The notes: generated by a model from the sequence alone, not told the origin. A DNA stretch of 64,000 nucleotides from Scortum barcoo (GCA_023238725.1 CM041547.1:21872744-21936743), one strand, 5' to 3'; counted from the first letter of the stretch, positions 1-15,000 are shown. Program-made: numbers and translations.

Positions 1-1956
1 CTTGATGCACCTTCAGTGGTTTTTGGGTTCCTGAAAATTATCTGACCTTTAATGACCAGAGCAACACTTATTTGGACTATGTCAGGCATCACTAACTTAA
101 GTTCATTTTTTAAAGTTATAATACTGGCACTGGGACCCTCTACTCTTCTTCTAGATATGGAGTGTGTTTACATGCACACAGTTTTCTGAACAACACTGTT
201 ATACTGTTATATCCACGTGAAGGTCTGTTGTCACAAACATTTCTCAGAGGCAAAACTATCCCCGTACATTAGCATGATAAAAATACAAATACTGATAGAA
301 ATATCAATAAAAAACATGGTTGTTAAGGACATACTTATTTTTACATTCATGAGAATTGTATTTTATGCTTTTTGTGCTAGACATGAGTAAGTTAAATTAG
401 CATATATGAATAGCTACAGGACTAAACATCAGACAGGCTGACTAGGTGACCTGGATAATTAACTATTACAGCCTGACTGATATACTGGCAAGCTGATATG
501 GAAGCAAAGAAGGGCCATAATAATTAGGATTTTATAAGCAAATAAATAGCCAATTTTAAAATTGAACCATTACTGAATACTTTTTTATTTGAAAACCATC
601 TTTCTGAATATGTGGTTTAAATTTCCCTCTTTGAAATTTCCACAAGGATTTTAAAAGGATCAAATTCAGATTTCAGACGATTTAAGTGTCAAATATTCAC
701 AAAAGTGAAAGTCATTCAGAGAAATTTAGGTCTGCTCAGAAAATCAGGGTGTTTTCAATTAGATCTATTGCATTCAGACACCAAAATTCAAAATGAAAAA
801 TTTCAATTTGAACATTGTTAGGATATTCAGGTTACATCCCATCAGTCAGTCACATGATTAAAACATGTGACTGACTGAAAGAAAGAGGAGAATTGAAACA
901 CAAAGTTTCAAGGAAAAAAAAGTCAATGCCACAAATTCAGTAGTTTTTAAATGTCACATTGAAATATTCAGCAGTATTTAAATTTCATTATTAGGTATAT
1001 CGTTTGTTGATATAAATATTAAAATGATTTTGGCCTTTATTTGCTTCCATAGAAAAACACTATAGAGGTAATTCGTAAACCATATTACTATTAAATACAA
1101 GACATATCTTGGTCACAGTTCTTTCATCATCACATTTAAGCACCCTAAATACAAATACTTGTTTTAATTTATTTAATTATGTTAATAAAAAAAATCAGGA
1201 ATTTCTGGCACTTGTCTACCTCAACTAATGAGATTATTTTCTAGAGTTCTGCCTCCAAGAAATGTTTGAATAACCGACACAACACAGTGCACCTCAGGAG
1301 ATCCTGCACATATCAGCAGTTTTTGAACACGTTCCCCAGGTGGCCTGAGCTCCCGAAACTGAGCGCAAGTGGAAGCTGTACACAAAATAGCCTCAGAATT
1401 CCAGTATGTTGAGACTAGCATACTTTTTGTGACCCTGGATAAGAGAAGATTTCTGAAAACCCTGCACCAACTCAAGAATAAAGCACATGACTATCCCGAA
1501 CAACAGGATGTTTGTGTGCATGTAAACCCACAGATACTGTAGTAAACACCAACAAATATACACAATTAGACCCCCAATTAGCACATATTAGACTATTCAC
1601 ACCCTGTTTGCCATTGATGTTGATAGAAAAGAGATGAAACTGACTGAATCTGGACTACTAAACCATTCCTCCCTCTACGGCAAGACGTTACCATTCGTCC
1701 ATTGCACTTCCTTACTCTCGGAAATCAGACCCACTTGATGGCTTAAGCCATTCAAACACTTTTAAATACACGTATAGAATATATACAAACAATATGCCAC
1801 CACAGTTCAGACCTGAAATGCACACTCCTGCCTGATTCCTTCCATCGCTTGCAGAGTTAGGCTAGAAAAGAGAAACCAAAGGCTGGGGTGGGCGTTCTGT
1901 TATTTCACAGTTTTTGTCACCGCTCCGAAATTTGTCGGCCATCTTCTTTTGTAGTT
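1..1956. other. AT-rich 3' flank of ppp1r9b, no gene recognised
   Basis: AT-rich DNA beyond the spinophilin stop. It may hold distal 3' UTR because it has several minus-strand AATAAA hexamers. The open frames are short and have no recognisable protein. A perfect hairpin occurs at 843-877. Confidence 0.6.
843..877. repeat. Perfect inverted repeat, 14-bp arms, 7-base loop
   Basis: CAGTCAGTCACATG at 843-856 is the exact reverse complement of 864-877, separated by attaaaa. The arms are themselves partly built from a CAGT repeat. Confidence 0.85.
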
Positions 1957-1962
1957 TTTATT
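1957..1962 (-). terminator. Candidate ppp1r9b polyadenylation signal
   Basis: A minus-strand AATAAA lies about 770 nt downstream of the ppp1r9b stop codon. Other AATAAA copies lie at about 1168-1173 and 1036-1041, so the true 3' end cannot be chosen from sequence alone. Confidence 0.35.
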
Positions 1963-2729
1963 ACTAAACTACCAGCAGGCGGTGGCTATCTCCTTTTCAA
2001 AGTTACTTTTCGTTGTGTTATCACCGCGCTTCCACTTCAGAATTTGTGTCAAGTCTTGAGGTGAAAAACATTGTGGCCATTTCTCCTTGCAGTTTTTGAT
2101 TTGAATGATCCTCGTCTTAAGAATCCAGTCCAGTCCCAAAAAAAAAAAAAAGGAATGGCTCAGCAACCACCTAGATTAAAAGAACTATAACTACAATCAG
2201 AGTTCACCTTTGTCCTTTTTTTCTTTGCATTTCTCTCCTCTGTCACTCTATAAAGCACTTTGTGACGAGCCTGTTTCATAAAACCGCTTTTTTTAAAATA
2301 AATCTGAATCGGTACGAGAATCCTGGTAACATACTGCTATTGAAGAGAGGTGAAGTCGAAACAGATCATCCATAAATAAAGTTCACGTGGGTGATGGTGG
2401 TGTCCGTGTTGATTGCCAAGCTGGTTGCCAGGAAGACACACAAGGAGGACTCTGGGTATCACAGAGGGAGCATTCTGGGTTTGGTTATTGACTGACTGAG
2501 CTCTAAGCCGCTGGCAGATGTCAGATGAGAGGTTGCTTGTTTCCTCTTTGTATGTCACTCCCCTTCTCCCCTCTTTCACAATTGTCATCACGGTTATTCT
2601 TGTTTTCTCCCCCCCGCTCCCTGTCCGTGCAGTAAATGGTTTGATTGGAATAAAATACAGCCCACATCAGAATGAAGGCAGAGCTCCTCCTCTTCCAGTC
2701 TCACATGGGAGGTAGGAAGTAGCAGCAGT

Positions 2730-2783
2730 CTAGGAGGGTTTGGGGGTCTTCAGGGCATCCACTTTGGTCTCCAGGTCTGTAAT
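2730..2783 (-). CDS. ppp1r9b: ppp1r9b last coding exon and stop
   Basis: Encodes ITDLETKVDALKTPKPS followed by TAG. The helix matches the KISELEGNLQTL position of mammalian spinophilin, but the tail differs. The 3' UTR continues toward lower coordinates. Confidence 0.88.
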   Translation of the reverse strand: MTDLETKVDALKTPKPS

Positions 2784-5700
2784 CTGTGGAAACGTCAACA
2801 TAGTGGAGAACAGCTAAATACATTTAAAATATACAACATTTTTCACAATGTTTCATAATCATGGGCTCTTAATTTAGTCATGCACAGAGCGTATTGTATC
2901 GTTGGCAAACTTCCCTAGTGCACCTGTGGTGCTCTTGAATACAATATCAGAAAGATCAGAAAGAATACAATATTGTACATTAGAGGTGGGTGTGATAGAG
3001 GCTGTGAAATCTATGTCCAATCACATTTGTTTCTTTCACCCCCTTTAAACACAGGACTCTCCCTGTGATGATACACTGACTGCCCGGGAAACCTGTAGAG
3101 TTTTCCTCAGCGGAAACTCACTGTCTGGGATGTGCAGAGTTTTGCAAGTGACTCTATGAACACACTTTAACAGTAAGACTAAAATGTGGAATTGTGTTGA
3201 ATGTGGTCTTATGAGACTAAAAATATAACCTGAATATACACTATATCATGTTGTTTAACACAGCAACACGTATACCTATGTTGTAATAAAAAATGCAGAG
3301 CTTCGGATTAGACTTCAGCCAAACTTGTTAAGAAAAAGAAAAAAAATATGACAAACGCTGTCTTGCCGGGGACACTGGGGATGAACTGGGCCTAATGGAG
3401 TCATTAACGGAGAGATTTTTCATGGGACTGTATGAACTGTTTTCAATTAATCACATCCAACACAGCTGTAGATTTGCAATGCACAGAGGATATGTAAAAA
3501 TGCGATATGTAAAAATATTTTCGATGTACAAAAATAAGAGGACCTAAAGGGAACCGAGGATGGAGCCTTGGGGAACACCACAGGTCAGCGTTGCCACTAT
3601 ACAGGCAGCATCACCAGCGACCACTGAAACAGTTCTGTTGACAAGTATGATTTAAACCAGTCTAATGCAATAACCCCCTGCTAAGAATTCAAACTGATGC
3701 AAAAATGCAAATAGAAACATTTACACTGGAAAGTAAGTCATGTTTTGTGGTTGAAGATCTGACACACTAACACAGAACTCATCACCACTGTGGTTAAGCT
3801 GTCATACTAACCTTTTCCTGCAGGTTATCTGCCTCCTCTTTGTGTGTTGCCTCACTCTCTTCTTGTACTCGTCGCTGAGCCGTCTCTTTCTTCAGATACT
3901 CAATCTCTCTACAACACACACACACAAAGTTAAAGTCTTGGTGCCTTTTATTCATTTTTTCTCAAACCTTTATTGTGTCCGTCCTTTCTTACTTCTGCTG
4001 GTACTCTTTAATCAGTCTCTTGGCTTTGCTGTATTTCCTCTCTAAGGTTTGGTACTGAGCCTGGGTTTCCTTCAGGTGTTCATCCACTGCCTAAGAAAAA
4101 AACACAAACAAAGACACCCTCAATAAATGAAAACAACTAGCTGTTGGAGGATCTTAAGCCCATCAGTCGATTGAGCTGTTAAGTGATGTTGTTTAATACT
4201 TTGTCAATTCATGACTCATAGTAGTTTGTTGTCTCTCATTACCTTACAAAGGGACTGCGCCTCCATCCAGTAGCCCTCCAGTTTCTCCATTCTCTCTTTA
4301 CTGTCCCGGATGTTTTGCTCCAACTGAGCACGCTCCATCCGCCAACGCAACTTATCCTGCTCCGCGTGAGCCAGCTGGAGGTAAAAGGTGGGAGTGTGGC
4401 AGGAGGAAGTGGTATGTGGGAGGAAGAACCAGCGTTAAGTCATCGTTCAGCCAGCAAAAGAACTGATGTTATGCTAGTGTGCATCCTCCTCTGCAGTGCA
4501 ACCTGAGATGTTGCGGCGCATTTCATTTCTGCACGTTAAGAAAAGACTGCAAGTGAAGCGGTCTCACCTTCCTCTTTAGCAGCTGGATCTCTGCCTGGGT
4601 TACTGCATGTTTAATCTGGAGCTACAGACAGAGAAGGAGAGTCGAAAGACAAACCTCAACAGCGTGATAGAGTTGGTAGAAGGGTAAAGTGTGGGTGAAG
4701 TGAATGAAAAAAAATACAGTCAGGATCCAAATGATGCAAATCCCACGTACCTCCTTGAATTTGTGGGCCAGCTTCTCGGGGTCCAGCTCCACAGGAGACA
4801 ACATGTCCTGGTTCTCGGCCAGTTCGAAAACCTCAATGGAGTTTGGAAACACTGGACTCATCTCCTCCTCCTCGTCTGTTGCATATTCACCCGTCTTAAA
4901 GAGATGGGGAAAGATAAAAAGTAATATTACAATACTTTGTACACACTGTGTGTGTACTGTTTGTGTTGGTACAGTGTGGGGGCCAAGTTTTGTCACCAAG
5001 AGTTATATGAGAAGATTGATGTCACGATCTTGTCTGTACAGTAAATATGGAGCCAGCACTTTCCTGTACTCCAACAGACACCTCTACATTTCTCAAGATG
5101 TTCCCAAAACGATATCTTTCAGTTGTTACTTGCAGATCACAGTGGTTGCAAACAAAGCTTAGACTCCCAATTCCACAACTCTCTCCTCCTAAATTGCTGT
5201 GTAATTTAATTTGGAGGAGGATGTGTTATATAAAATGGTTTAAATGTCAGCTAGGCTCTAACAGATCCACATAAGTATGAAATTTCAAATTAAGTGAGAG
5301 AAGCAAGCTTTTATTGGTGGTCTGACAGTTCAGACTCTGCCTGTAGCCGCCCACCACTGCAATGATTTACACAGTCCACTACAGTCTGCTAATCATTCGT
5401 CATCTTCTCCTCTTCCAAAGTAAATTAGCGTCACTTAACTCATGAACGCCATGTCTTTCCAAGTTGAAAACAACTTCATTGCAGACAAAACTACTTGGAC
5501 TAAACTGTAGCACTGCACTTTGCTCCTTGATGTAATGAATATACTGCACATTCAGCTCTGGTTATTGTTTCATACATCACAAAAGTGTATCACTAAATCA
5601 CTGAAGTACAGTGGAACATAATTACATTTGTTGGATTTAAATGTGTGTATACTACATTTACTGGAATTTCTTGAAGGAATATTTCCATTCAGCCTATTTG

Positions 5701-7923
5701 ATCCCAGTGATATGAAGTGGAGTGTGCCACTAGAAACATCTCAAGACATTTTCAATAGGGAGTTTCATTGTTGTGAGATCTTGCTGTGTGTTACCCTCTC
5801 TGACCACAAGGTGGAGAAGCTGGCCTGAGTTTGAAACTACAGGCCACATGGTGGCACACAGACCGACATTTTGTCACACACACACGTGCTGTACACACAC
5901 ACACACACACAAACACACACACCAGATGTAACACTCTATGCTATTCATCTGGCTTGTGTTGTTTTCTTTCTTTTGTTTTTCTGCAGCTAATGAAGATGTT
6001 CCAAAAAGGCTGCTGCAGTGTGAAGGATGTACCTCTTCATCATCATCCATGTACTGTTTGTATCTCTGTTCCATCATCTCTCTCTGCCACCTCTCCTGCT
6101 CCAGAGTCTGCTGGATCAGCTGAGCCACTTCGCTCTGCTCCCCCGGCTTCTCCCGACCAATCACAAACCTGGAAAACATTAAAAAAAAAAAATAAATCAT
6201 TCAAGTTAATAAAAACTCAAAACTCACAATCACAAATCTGAGAAATCCAAACACACAGCAACTGCAACCCTCAAAGCATGTCCCATGCACTAATCGCAAA
6301 CGTGAAAATACAAAAATCTGAAAACTCCACACCATACCAACTGCAAACCTGAAAACATACCCATCACAAACCTGAGAATTTTAGCACGTACCAACCAAAA
6401 ACCTGAAAAATATGCAATTTAGATCATAAATTTGAAAAAAAAAAAACACACACAGAAAATCACATTAGGAGTGTGTATGCAGGACAGAGAGAGTGTGTAT
6501 ATCAGACCTGACGGTGCCGCTGGTGTTGCGGAGGACAGAGGCAGCGAGGCTCTGAGTGACGCCGACCAAGCTGGTCCCATCAACCTCCACGATCAGATCG
6601 TTAACCTGGATCCTGCAGACACAGGCACAAACTGAACATCCTGCATGTGCGAAAACGGACAGAGAACATCACAGCGCACAGCGGGACAATAACAGACACA
6701 GGACAGCACCCCTCATTGTCGATTATGTTTTTCTACCTCCATCTAGGTTACTGCTTTTATTACGATATTTTTTATTCTATTCCAATCTAATATCTCTGAC
6801 CTATTTATGCACAAACACAGACTCTGATTTGTGTCTGCACTCTCAAACGCTGCCACCACGACCGCCGTAGTAGAGTGGAACAAACACGTATTATGCTGCC
6901 AGGGAAAGCAGGGGTGTTTGGGTGTGTGAATGTGTGAACGTAGACGTTTTTCAGCCTCTAAACATTTATCTGAAATTGGTTCCGACTCAAGCTTTAAGAA
7001 AAAATAACAATAAAACAATAAACGTACCGCCTCTGTCAGTGTGGGGTTACTTCCCAGCTTACGATTGAAATCATCAAAACTCATGACTTGCTCTTGTCGC
7101 TCCTTTGTTGGCAGCTTATAAGGCGACTGAAACATGAAGATTTAATAACAATGGGGATTTATGAAAGTATAAGTGATGTGATGGAGGCTCGGGGCTTTGA
7201 CTTTTCTACTTCTCCCAGCGTCTCAGCTGGTGACTGAACAGAAGATGTCATGCCGTCCATTAAAAACTGGACTAAATGTTTTATTTTAAATGGGATCTGA
7301 TGACTATATTTTCAACATCTGCAGGCACTGCTGGAGAGTTGTCTTGCCAGAAGGACTTAAAAAAATAAAAGCCAGTGCTGAATGTGTGTTTAGAAGTGAG
7401 ATGCCTCCACACTTAAGGCGGCCTGTATACTTCCTCCTACAGCTGGGTTCATCTTTACATGTGTCTAAGCATGAAGCATGGCAGCTGCATGACATTGTGC
7501 AGCCCTGTTGTGCATAAATAAAAAAGCTGCTGCTCACGGACATGCCCTATTTACTCCTGTTTGAGTAACGTTAGTAAAAACCACTGTGCCCGGCTGTTTT
7601 AGGAAGTTACTGAGCCATAATTAAAACCGGTTTGGCGCTGAGAGCCACCGACACAGCGGGGAGTTTGACTGATACGTTGTTGTTTTTGGTGTTTGCGTTA
7701 AAATTTGTTGACAGATCATGAGCCCCTCTGTCAAAAATTAGGCGCGAGACACACAGATAAAGACAGACAGCGTAAAGGACAGGTGGACAAGGTACCTGCC
7801 GTCCCTCTGCGCAGCTCCGCCCTCGGTGACTGTCTTAACAAAGATGCCCAGTTTCTCCAGACCCATATCAGCTCCTGCACCCATCCCTATGATACTGATA
7901 CCCAGACCATCACTGTCTGCAAG

Positions 7924-7974
<51 letters not shown>

Positions 7975-10900
7975 TAATGTGAATAATACCTAAATCTTTA
8001 TACAGTCAGAGCATTAAAGCCTACTAGAACTTAACACATTCATCCTTATTCAGTGCCTATATGTCAGCTTTATAGTCATTACGCTGTGCTGAGAGCAGCC
8101 GTCATGGATGGTTGCTGGTTAAAAATCCATTACCTCCAGAATTACTAGCTGCTAATTAGGCTAATCTGCGCTAACTTTAATCCCATAAGGGGATAATGCA
8201 GCAGCTAGCAGACAGTGAATGTCCACCAGCAGCACCCTGTCAGTTATTGTGTGCGTATGTTTGTGTGTGTTTGCATGTGTGTGTGTGTATTTACATAAGA
8301 GGCTTGACCGAGTGACTCTCAGTGATTGTAACTGTGTGTGTAAATGCGTGCGTGTGTGCATGTGTGTGTCTGTACCTTTCTCCAGCTCTACAGGAAACAG
8401 GTCCAGCTTCTCGACTCTTTTCTCCAGCTCGTATTCGGCTGACGCTGCCATGGGGTCCACATCGTCATTACGTCGATCGTAGTCTTCGTTAGAGTAGGTG
8501 GTAAAGACCTACACATGGGGCAAAGGTCAAAGGTCAGAAAGCCTTTTTTTCTGGCTGCCTGTGACTAAACTCTTAAATGACTGTTGTACAAAAACAGCAC
8601 TTGTCTATGTTTTGAAGCAAAGGTACCCTGAGAACGTTTCCATAAAGACCTCTGGAAAGAGGCAAAAAGCTGTGTTTTAGGGATTCTTTGTTGGTTTACC
8701 TGCTGACATATTCAGTCTACCCTTATCGATATAAATGGGGTGAAAACAAAACAGAAACACAACTGAGTACAATATAAATGTAAATATATATATAAATATA
8801 ACTCAACAGCACTTGAAACTGCAGCCTCCAAAACTTAAAATTAGATCCTCTCTAAAACACTTCAAAAACAAAGACAAAAACTGAATATTTGAACCTTTAC
8901 AAAGGGAGGATTTATTGCCAGTCTGATGTATCAGATTATCAGTGTGTATCAGATGTATCAGACATTAAGGTGAACACCAAGGTGTACCTTATGACCTGGC
9001 GACAAAGTGTGTAAATCTCATATCTATGTGTAGGTATGTGAATTTATATCCATTTATGTATACAACAAAAAAAAAAAAGAACAATACTGTAAAAGTATTT
9101 TTTGTTTCCATGTTTGAAATATCCAGGGGGGTATGATAATGGTTTGGTCAAACCCACACCTGATTATTGGTTGATTTAAGGTACTATTCATTCTCTTTGA
9201 CCACTCAGGAGCAGCAGAACATCCTGTAATATGGTGATGTTAGCAAACATTTCCCAGTTTACACATCCAGCAGGCAACATTAGCATTTATTTGACTTTAT
9301 TTTATCCTGAGGGACCAGCATGACTCTTTAGCTGCTAAATGCTCCACAATGGAAACAATAGTTCAATGGGAAGAAAGACACTAAAACCCTCCACAGAGCT
9401 GAGGGGATGGGTGATGATTACCTGTAGACCTGTAACCATAAATGATTCCCTTTACATTAGATACATTGTTCAAATAAAAAATATAATATATTTATGTTAC
9501 CTATTTTTGCAGGGTTATAGGTATCAGGGACACATTGAGTACAGGGGTACTAACATTAGGTTTTGCTATTGCATTTTACATGTTTTACATGAGCATGAAC
9601 ATGATCTTGCAGCGTGCATTCTCCTGCAGTTTATATCCTCTTAAATCTCTATTTGATATCCTTGTAAAAATGCCATAGTTACACACGGATGTAGTTTGGT
9701 AACAGAGCCATAGTGACCTGCAGTTAGGCAGCTCTGTAAAGACTAAAGAACCAGAACTGTCAATGTGGCAACATGTCTTCATTCGACCACAGGACAAAGT
9801 GTCTAGGTCCATCTGATCCTCGACACTACACCTGTGAGGGACTAGAAGTGAACTATAAAATCTTCCACCAGCACCAGTGCTGACTCATAATTCTACCTGA
9901 AAGCTAAAGTGGAAGAATGTAGTGTGCCTAGATCAAAATCATTTTATAAAAATATGCAACATTTTCCTTTCATAGAAAAATACAAAATATGTGTGAATAC
10001 ACTGTTTTCCAATCTCCATTCCTTTTCCCATCCTTTCTTCCCCTCTCTATCACGCCCCTCCCCCTTCTCCAAAAGGTCAGTAGCATCTGTCTCCCCGGTG
10101 ACCATCTCTGTGATCACGTGGGTTTGTTTCCATGGTAACCACAGGCTTGTGCCCAGCGTGAGTTTGGCACTGGCACTGACCTGCTCTCTCTCTCTGTCCC
10201 TGTCTGGCAGATATGCTAATTTGTGTGTGTGAGACAACATACAGAGAGAGACATAGCCAAAGGCCTTTATGTGTAGGAGGTGCTTGTTACAGTGTTATTT
10301 ACATTCCCCTCGATGCAGAGGACTGAAGCACGCACGCACACACACACAAACAGGGTCAGAGGGCGTGATTGTTAAAACTATTTCCTGCAGTCACATTTCC
10401 TTCCTGTTGAGTAACTTAAAAGCTGTGTGTGTGCATGAAGCTTCGGAGCGTTCCCTCTGTACACATGATCAACTCTGCTGCAGAAATACCAACACAACAA
10501 TGCACAGAGAAACAACAGCCAACAGGTGAAACAACAATAATAAACACTTATACCTGTGCAGCAGTAACTTCTTTGACATGAACAATGGGAGTAGCGCCAA
10601 TAAAGGAAATGCTAAAAAAAACAAGATAACTAATAATAACCAAAACAACACGGCAAAATGTATTCCTTAAACTGTGTGGCTGCATGCTAATCTCACAGAT
10701 TACCTTTCAAAACAAAATGGAGTCTCATTTAGATGCCGATGATGGTGACAAACTGTCAACAAAAAACAAAAAATAGCTTTGCGTAGATTCTGATATTTGC
10801 CTGTTCCAGCTTCTCGAAGAGGAGGATTTGTTCCTTCTTCGGTATGTGATAATAAGTAGAACAACTCTGGGTTAAGATTTTTGATCTGACAAAACAAGCT

Positions 10901-11935
10901 ATTTCATAACATCACCTTAGACTTAAGGAAATTGTGAGGCTTCCAGATTAAATAGGTTTTCATAAAGTTGAGGAATGTACACAGATATATATATAAAAAA
11001 AAAGCATAGTTAAAATCAAAGCAGCAGAAGTCGAGATACACTGACTTTTAGTCCCTGTTTTAGCTCTAGTTCCAAATATCATGTTTTCACATAACGAAAT
11101 TAAGATTGGTGACTTCCAGCTTTAAATATAAATATATGTAAAAATATGTAATATATACATAAATATCTAGAGATTTAAAGTTGTAGCAGCAATGTACAGT
11201 AGGGGGGTGGGTCAGTTGTTTAAGTATAGTCAGTGCTATCTTAGCTCCATACAAATCCCATAATGCATTGATAGCATCTTTCATTAAACCATCCGGCCCA
11301 GTTAAAGCCAACATCTTAAGCTCCACACCACAGTTTATAACACAGGCTTTTTCTTATAAATTTGTAGCCTACAAGCTCAGTCTTAAATAACCCTGATGAC
11401 ATCACTGTGACATCATCAGGGTTATCTTGTCAGGCATTACAGAGCTCCTGCAGAGCCACATAAGACATGATACTGCTGTTTTCATGGCCTGAGTAGGACT
11501 AAACATTGCTAATAAACTAATGTTGATATGTAAACTGTAACTTATTTAACACAGGTGTCACAGATCATCTCCTACCATAAAAGATATCAGCATGTACACA
11601 TTATATTATCTATAAGCTAAACATCAAAGACACTGCATATAAACTAATTATGTGTCTCAATAGATTTTCTACGTTGTATATAGTATTAATACATTTTAAT
11701 TAGGTTTTTCAGTTCCTCATCTTGTGTACATTACTTATAATGTTTATAATCATTCTAATGTTTTATTTGAGTGCAAATCTATAATATGTATTAGTGAGTT
11801 ATTTTATGTCCATCTGCTGCAGTAGCACTGTAGTTGATTTCCCTGCATGACATCCATAAATGTGGTCTTACTTCATCTTAACACAAAATGTCTCAACATG
11901 GATGAGCATCTTAAATCTTTATCATTAATCAGTGA

Positions 11936-12011
<76 letters not shown>

Positions 12012-15000
12012 AAAAATTGGAGCAAACAAGGTTTAGAAAAATCATTTTGTTTTTTGGGACCATCAGTTCAGTGTGTGGCTGCCTTTTTCTTGCTACAGGT
12101 TACCAACACAGCATGGTGTGCAGAAGTAAATAAAACCTGAAGAAATTTAATTTACACTCGGATACGTGTAAAACAGAGAAAGGCAGCAGTTGATCACTTC
12201 AGTCACAATGCTGACATCAAGGTCTGAACCTTTCATTGCAACAATAACATGCATTTTACTTTGGCAGCGTGACTCTGCTGACGTGACGCTCTGGTAAAAA
12301 CACTGCCTCTTGAATGACAGCCTCGGCGCACTCTGACCAATCACAGGCCACCTACTACCACATTGGATAAAAGCCAAGCCACAGGAAGTCCCTCAGGAGG
12401 CAGGGCAAAGCTTCAACACAAGGCCGGGCTGCTCTCTACGCTTCTCAGTTTGTTGCTGTGGGTTGTGTCTTGACCGAAGGCCTTGTTAAATTACAGCCAG
12501 TCAAATTCCAAACAAAACTCAAGACATCACATCAGTAGTCACAGTGTTGTCCATGAAGACACACAAGCACCACTACTACGCCAAAGACTGAGCCTTTATC
12601 ATCTAAAATCACATGACATACAGTACAACATTATTACTTCTACAAACAGGAACAATAACAGGAAACAATAACTATCTCATCAGACTTGCACAACAATTAC
12701 TTAAAAAAACTATTGTGAATAAAAATACACCCTGAAGCTAAAAGCAGAATCGGGCTAAGGCACCGCTTTCATCACTGGCTGCTAATCCGCGCTGGCTGAG
12801 TAGTGAATTAGCCTGAGTCACCCCAGTCTGCTGGATGTCAGGCAGGTAACTGGATCAAGATCTGGAAAGGACGCCGTGGGCGTCTCTCAGGCTTTACAGG
12901 TGTCAAACACAGTGCAGCACACAATGGGATCCCTGAATGTGGTTCGCTACTGTGATGTGAAGACTGGAACACGAGAAAACAGCTAACTAAATCTGAAAAA
13001 CAGTGACAGCTGTGTCCATCGTCTCATTATGTGTCAAATGTTTCCACGTTTCGGCAAGAAACCGAAAACTATTGTTTTATGGAAATTCTAATATTCTGGG
13101 ACACAAGTCATGCTAACCTTTAAGATAGATAATTTGATCTGACAAAACAACCTGTTTCATGACATCACCTCAGACTGGAGGAGATTGTGCTCAGGCTTTT
13201 TCACTGTTTTCTGACATTTCATAGAGCTGTTCATGGCGGACATGAGGAGAGGTCAAAACCCCTCTACAGCTACAACAGATCCACAGTCACTCTCCTCTGT
13301 CCTCCACACTGCTTTAATGATTTCGAACAGGATGGGGTGCATCCCATAACTCCAAAGGATGACTTTTTACTTAGCTTTTCATCTGACATAAATACACACC
13401 AGGTGTCTTTCCTTCCTTCCAAACAAAGCTCAACTTTGTGATTCTTATCAATCAGCTTCCCTTACCTTTGAATAAGTGTGTGTGTGTATGTGTGTGTGTG
13501 TGTACACGTTACTTTTCAAGGAAAACAAACACACCCAGTCACATTCCAACGGCTTTTTACGGATTCACAGAGGTAGCCTTGTATATAACTCAGCACAGAC
13601 AGATCCAGTGTGTGTCGGTAAAAGTGACATAAAGGACAACTAGAGTGCTTCAACAGGTTGTCTTTTATTGTACTTTATCCTGTGTTCATGTGCAAACACA
13701 GCACATCACCCAGAACTCTGAAATAAGCTTCTCAACAGTGTTTTAATCACATGACATTTCTGCTGGAAGATCAAATAGAGAGGGAGTTTTGCTAAATGAC
13801 GTGCTGCGGAGGCAGGTTGGAGGCTCGCTGAGTGCCAGAGGAGGTCTGAGCTCTCCTGGCTGACTTTTACTTGAGGAAGCAACTCATGATGTCAGAACAA
13901 CATTAACCAACTAGTTTTGAAACTGCGCACCAGCAGCCAACATGCCCGGGCAGTGAGTCTCGATGCTGGCTTTGTTCCCTGCAGCAAAGCAACGTGTAGG
14001 ACAAGTTACAGGGCCGAACACCAACAAGGAAGAAAGCTCATAATGTCTGTCACAGGGCTTCAATCAAGCCAAAAGCTGTAATAATGAATTCTTAAAAGGA
14101 TGCCGTTAACCCATTCTTCATTAAAATATGAATTTTCAGTGATGTGCATAGACAGTCTGCCTTATTCCAACAAAACTAGTGAGAGATTCCTCTGTTTTTA
14201 CTGCACTGAGGAGTCCCCGGTGATCTCACACTGCTCTCACATAGAGTGATCACATCCCTCTGGTAGTGACAACCCCAAAGAGCAGCAAGTAGTGTGTCGT
14301 GTGGTGGAAGCAGGGAGGAAGCTGAGTGTTGAGTACAGTCGCTATTTTGGTTCAAGCACTTACTCCTTTGCCCCTTTGGCTCAAGTGCCCTTCTGAACTG
14401 TAAATAAGGAACATGCACTCTACTATTATTATTACTAGTTGCATTTTTATTGTTATTCTTAAAAATACAATTGTAAAAATGAATTATGGCATCATTCAAA
14501 AAGACATGATGTACAGGAATGTACTTTTCAGTATTTATTTCTTTTGTTGTCTTAAAAGAGTTGAAAATAAATTCTCCGCAGCTTGTTCTTGTTATATAGT
14601 ACAGTATAGGTTAGTTAGTATGATACTGATAGTATGATATTAGCAGTAAATATCAAGAATGGCCCCTCATTCTGTGCTCTAAACTATGCTCACAATACTT
14701 TTTTAAGCTAAAGGTGGGCTAAACTGTGCTGCTTATTGTGGGGGTTTTTTAACCTCCACATTGTTCGCAGTGACAGTACCCTCTAAAGAGAGGAGGCACA
14801 GAGAAAGAGCTGAGGGTGGCAGCTACAGAAAGTGTGTCTTTGCACAGCTAGTTTCACAGCAGTAGCCAGAAAACAGCTGAATCACTGAAACGTCTGGCAA
14901 CCAATCCAATAAATGTCCAAGAAATATACTGTCTCTATCGTTTGTTCATTTAAGCATGTTTTTCTTTTTACATAGCCAACAATAATCTTTTTGTCTGTGT

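Larger units (their letters stand above)
2784..8375 (-). other. Introns of the ppp1r9b 3' half
   Basis: The longer introns are 2784-3811, 4895-6032, 6169-6507, 6613-7795 and 7917-8375. They hold CA/TG tracts at 5875-5922, 7925-7970 and 8248-8371. A repeat-like stretch at 3540-3690 resembles a dispersed fish repeat (gagccttggggaacacca type). I see no further gene in them. Confidence 0.6.

Noticed and set aside
1221..1475. 84-codon minus-strand frame downstream of ppp1r9b
   Set aside because: No similarity that I recognise and no exon signals; probably chance.
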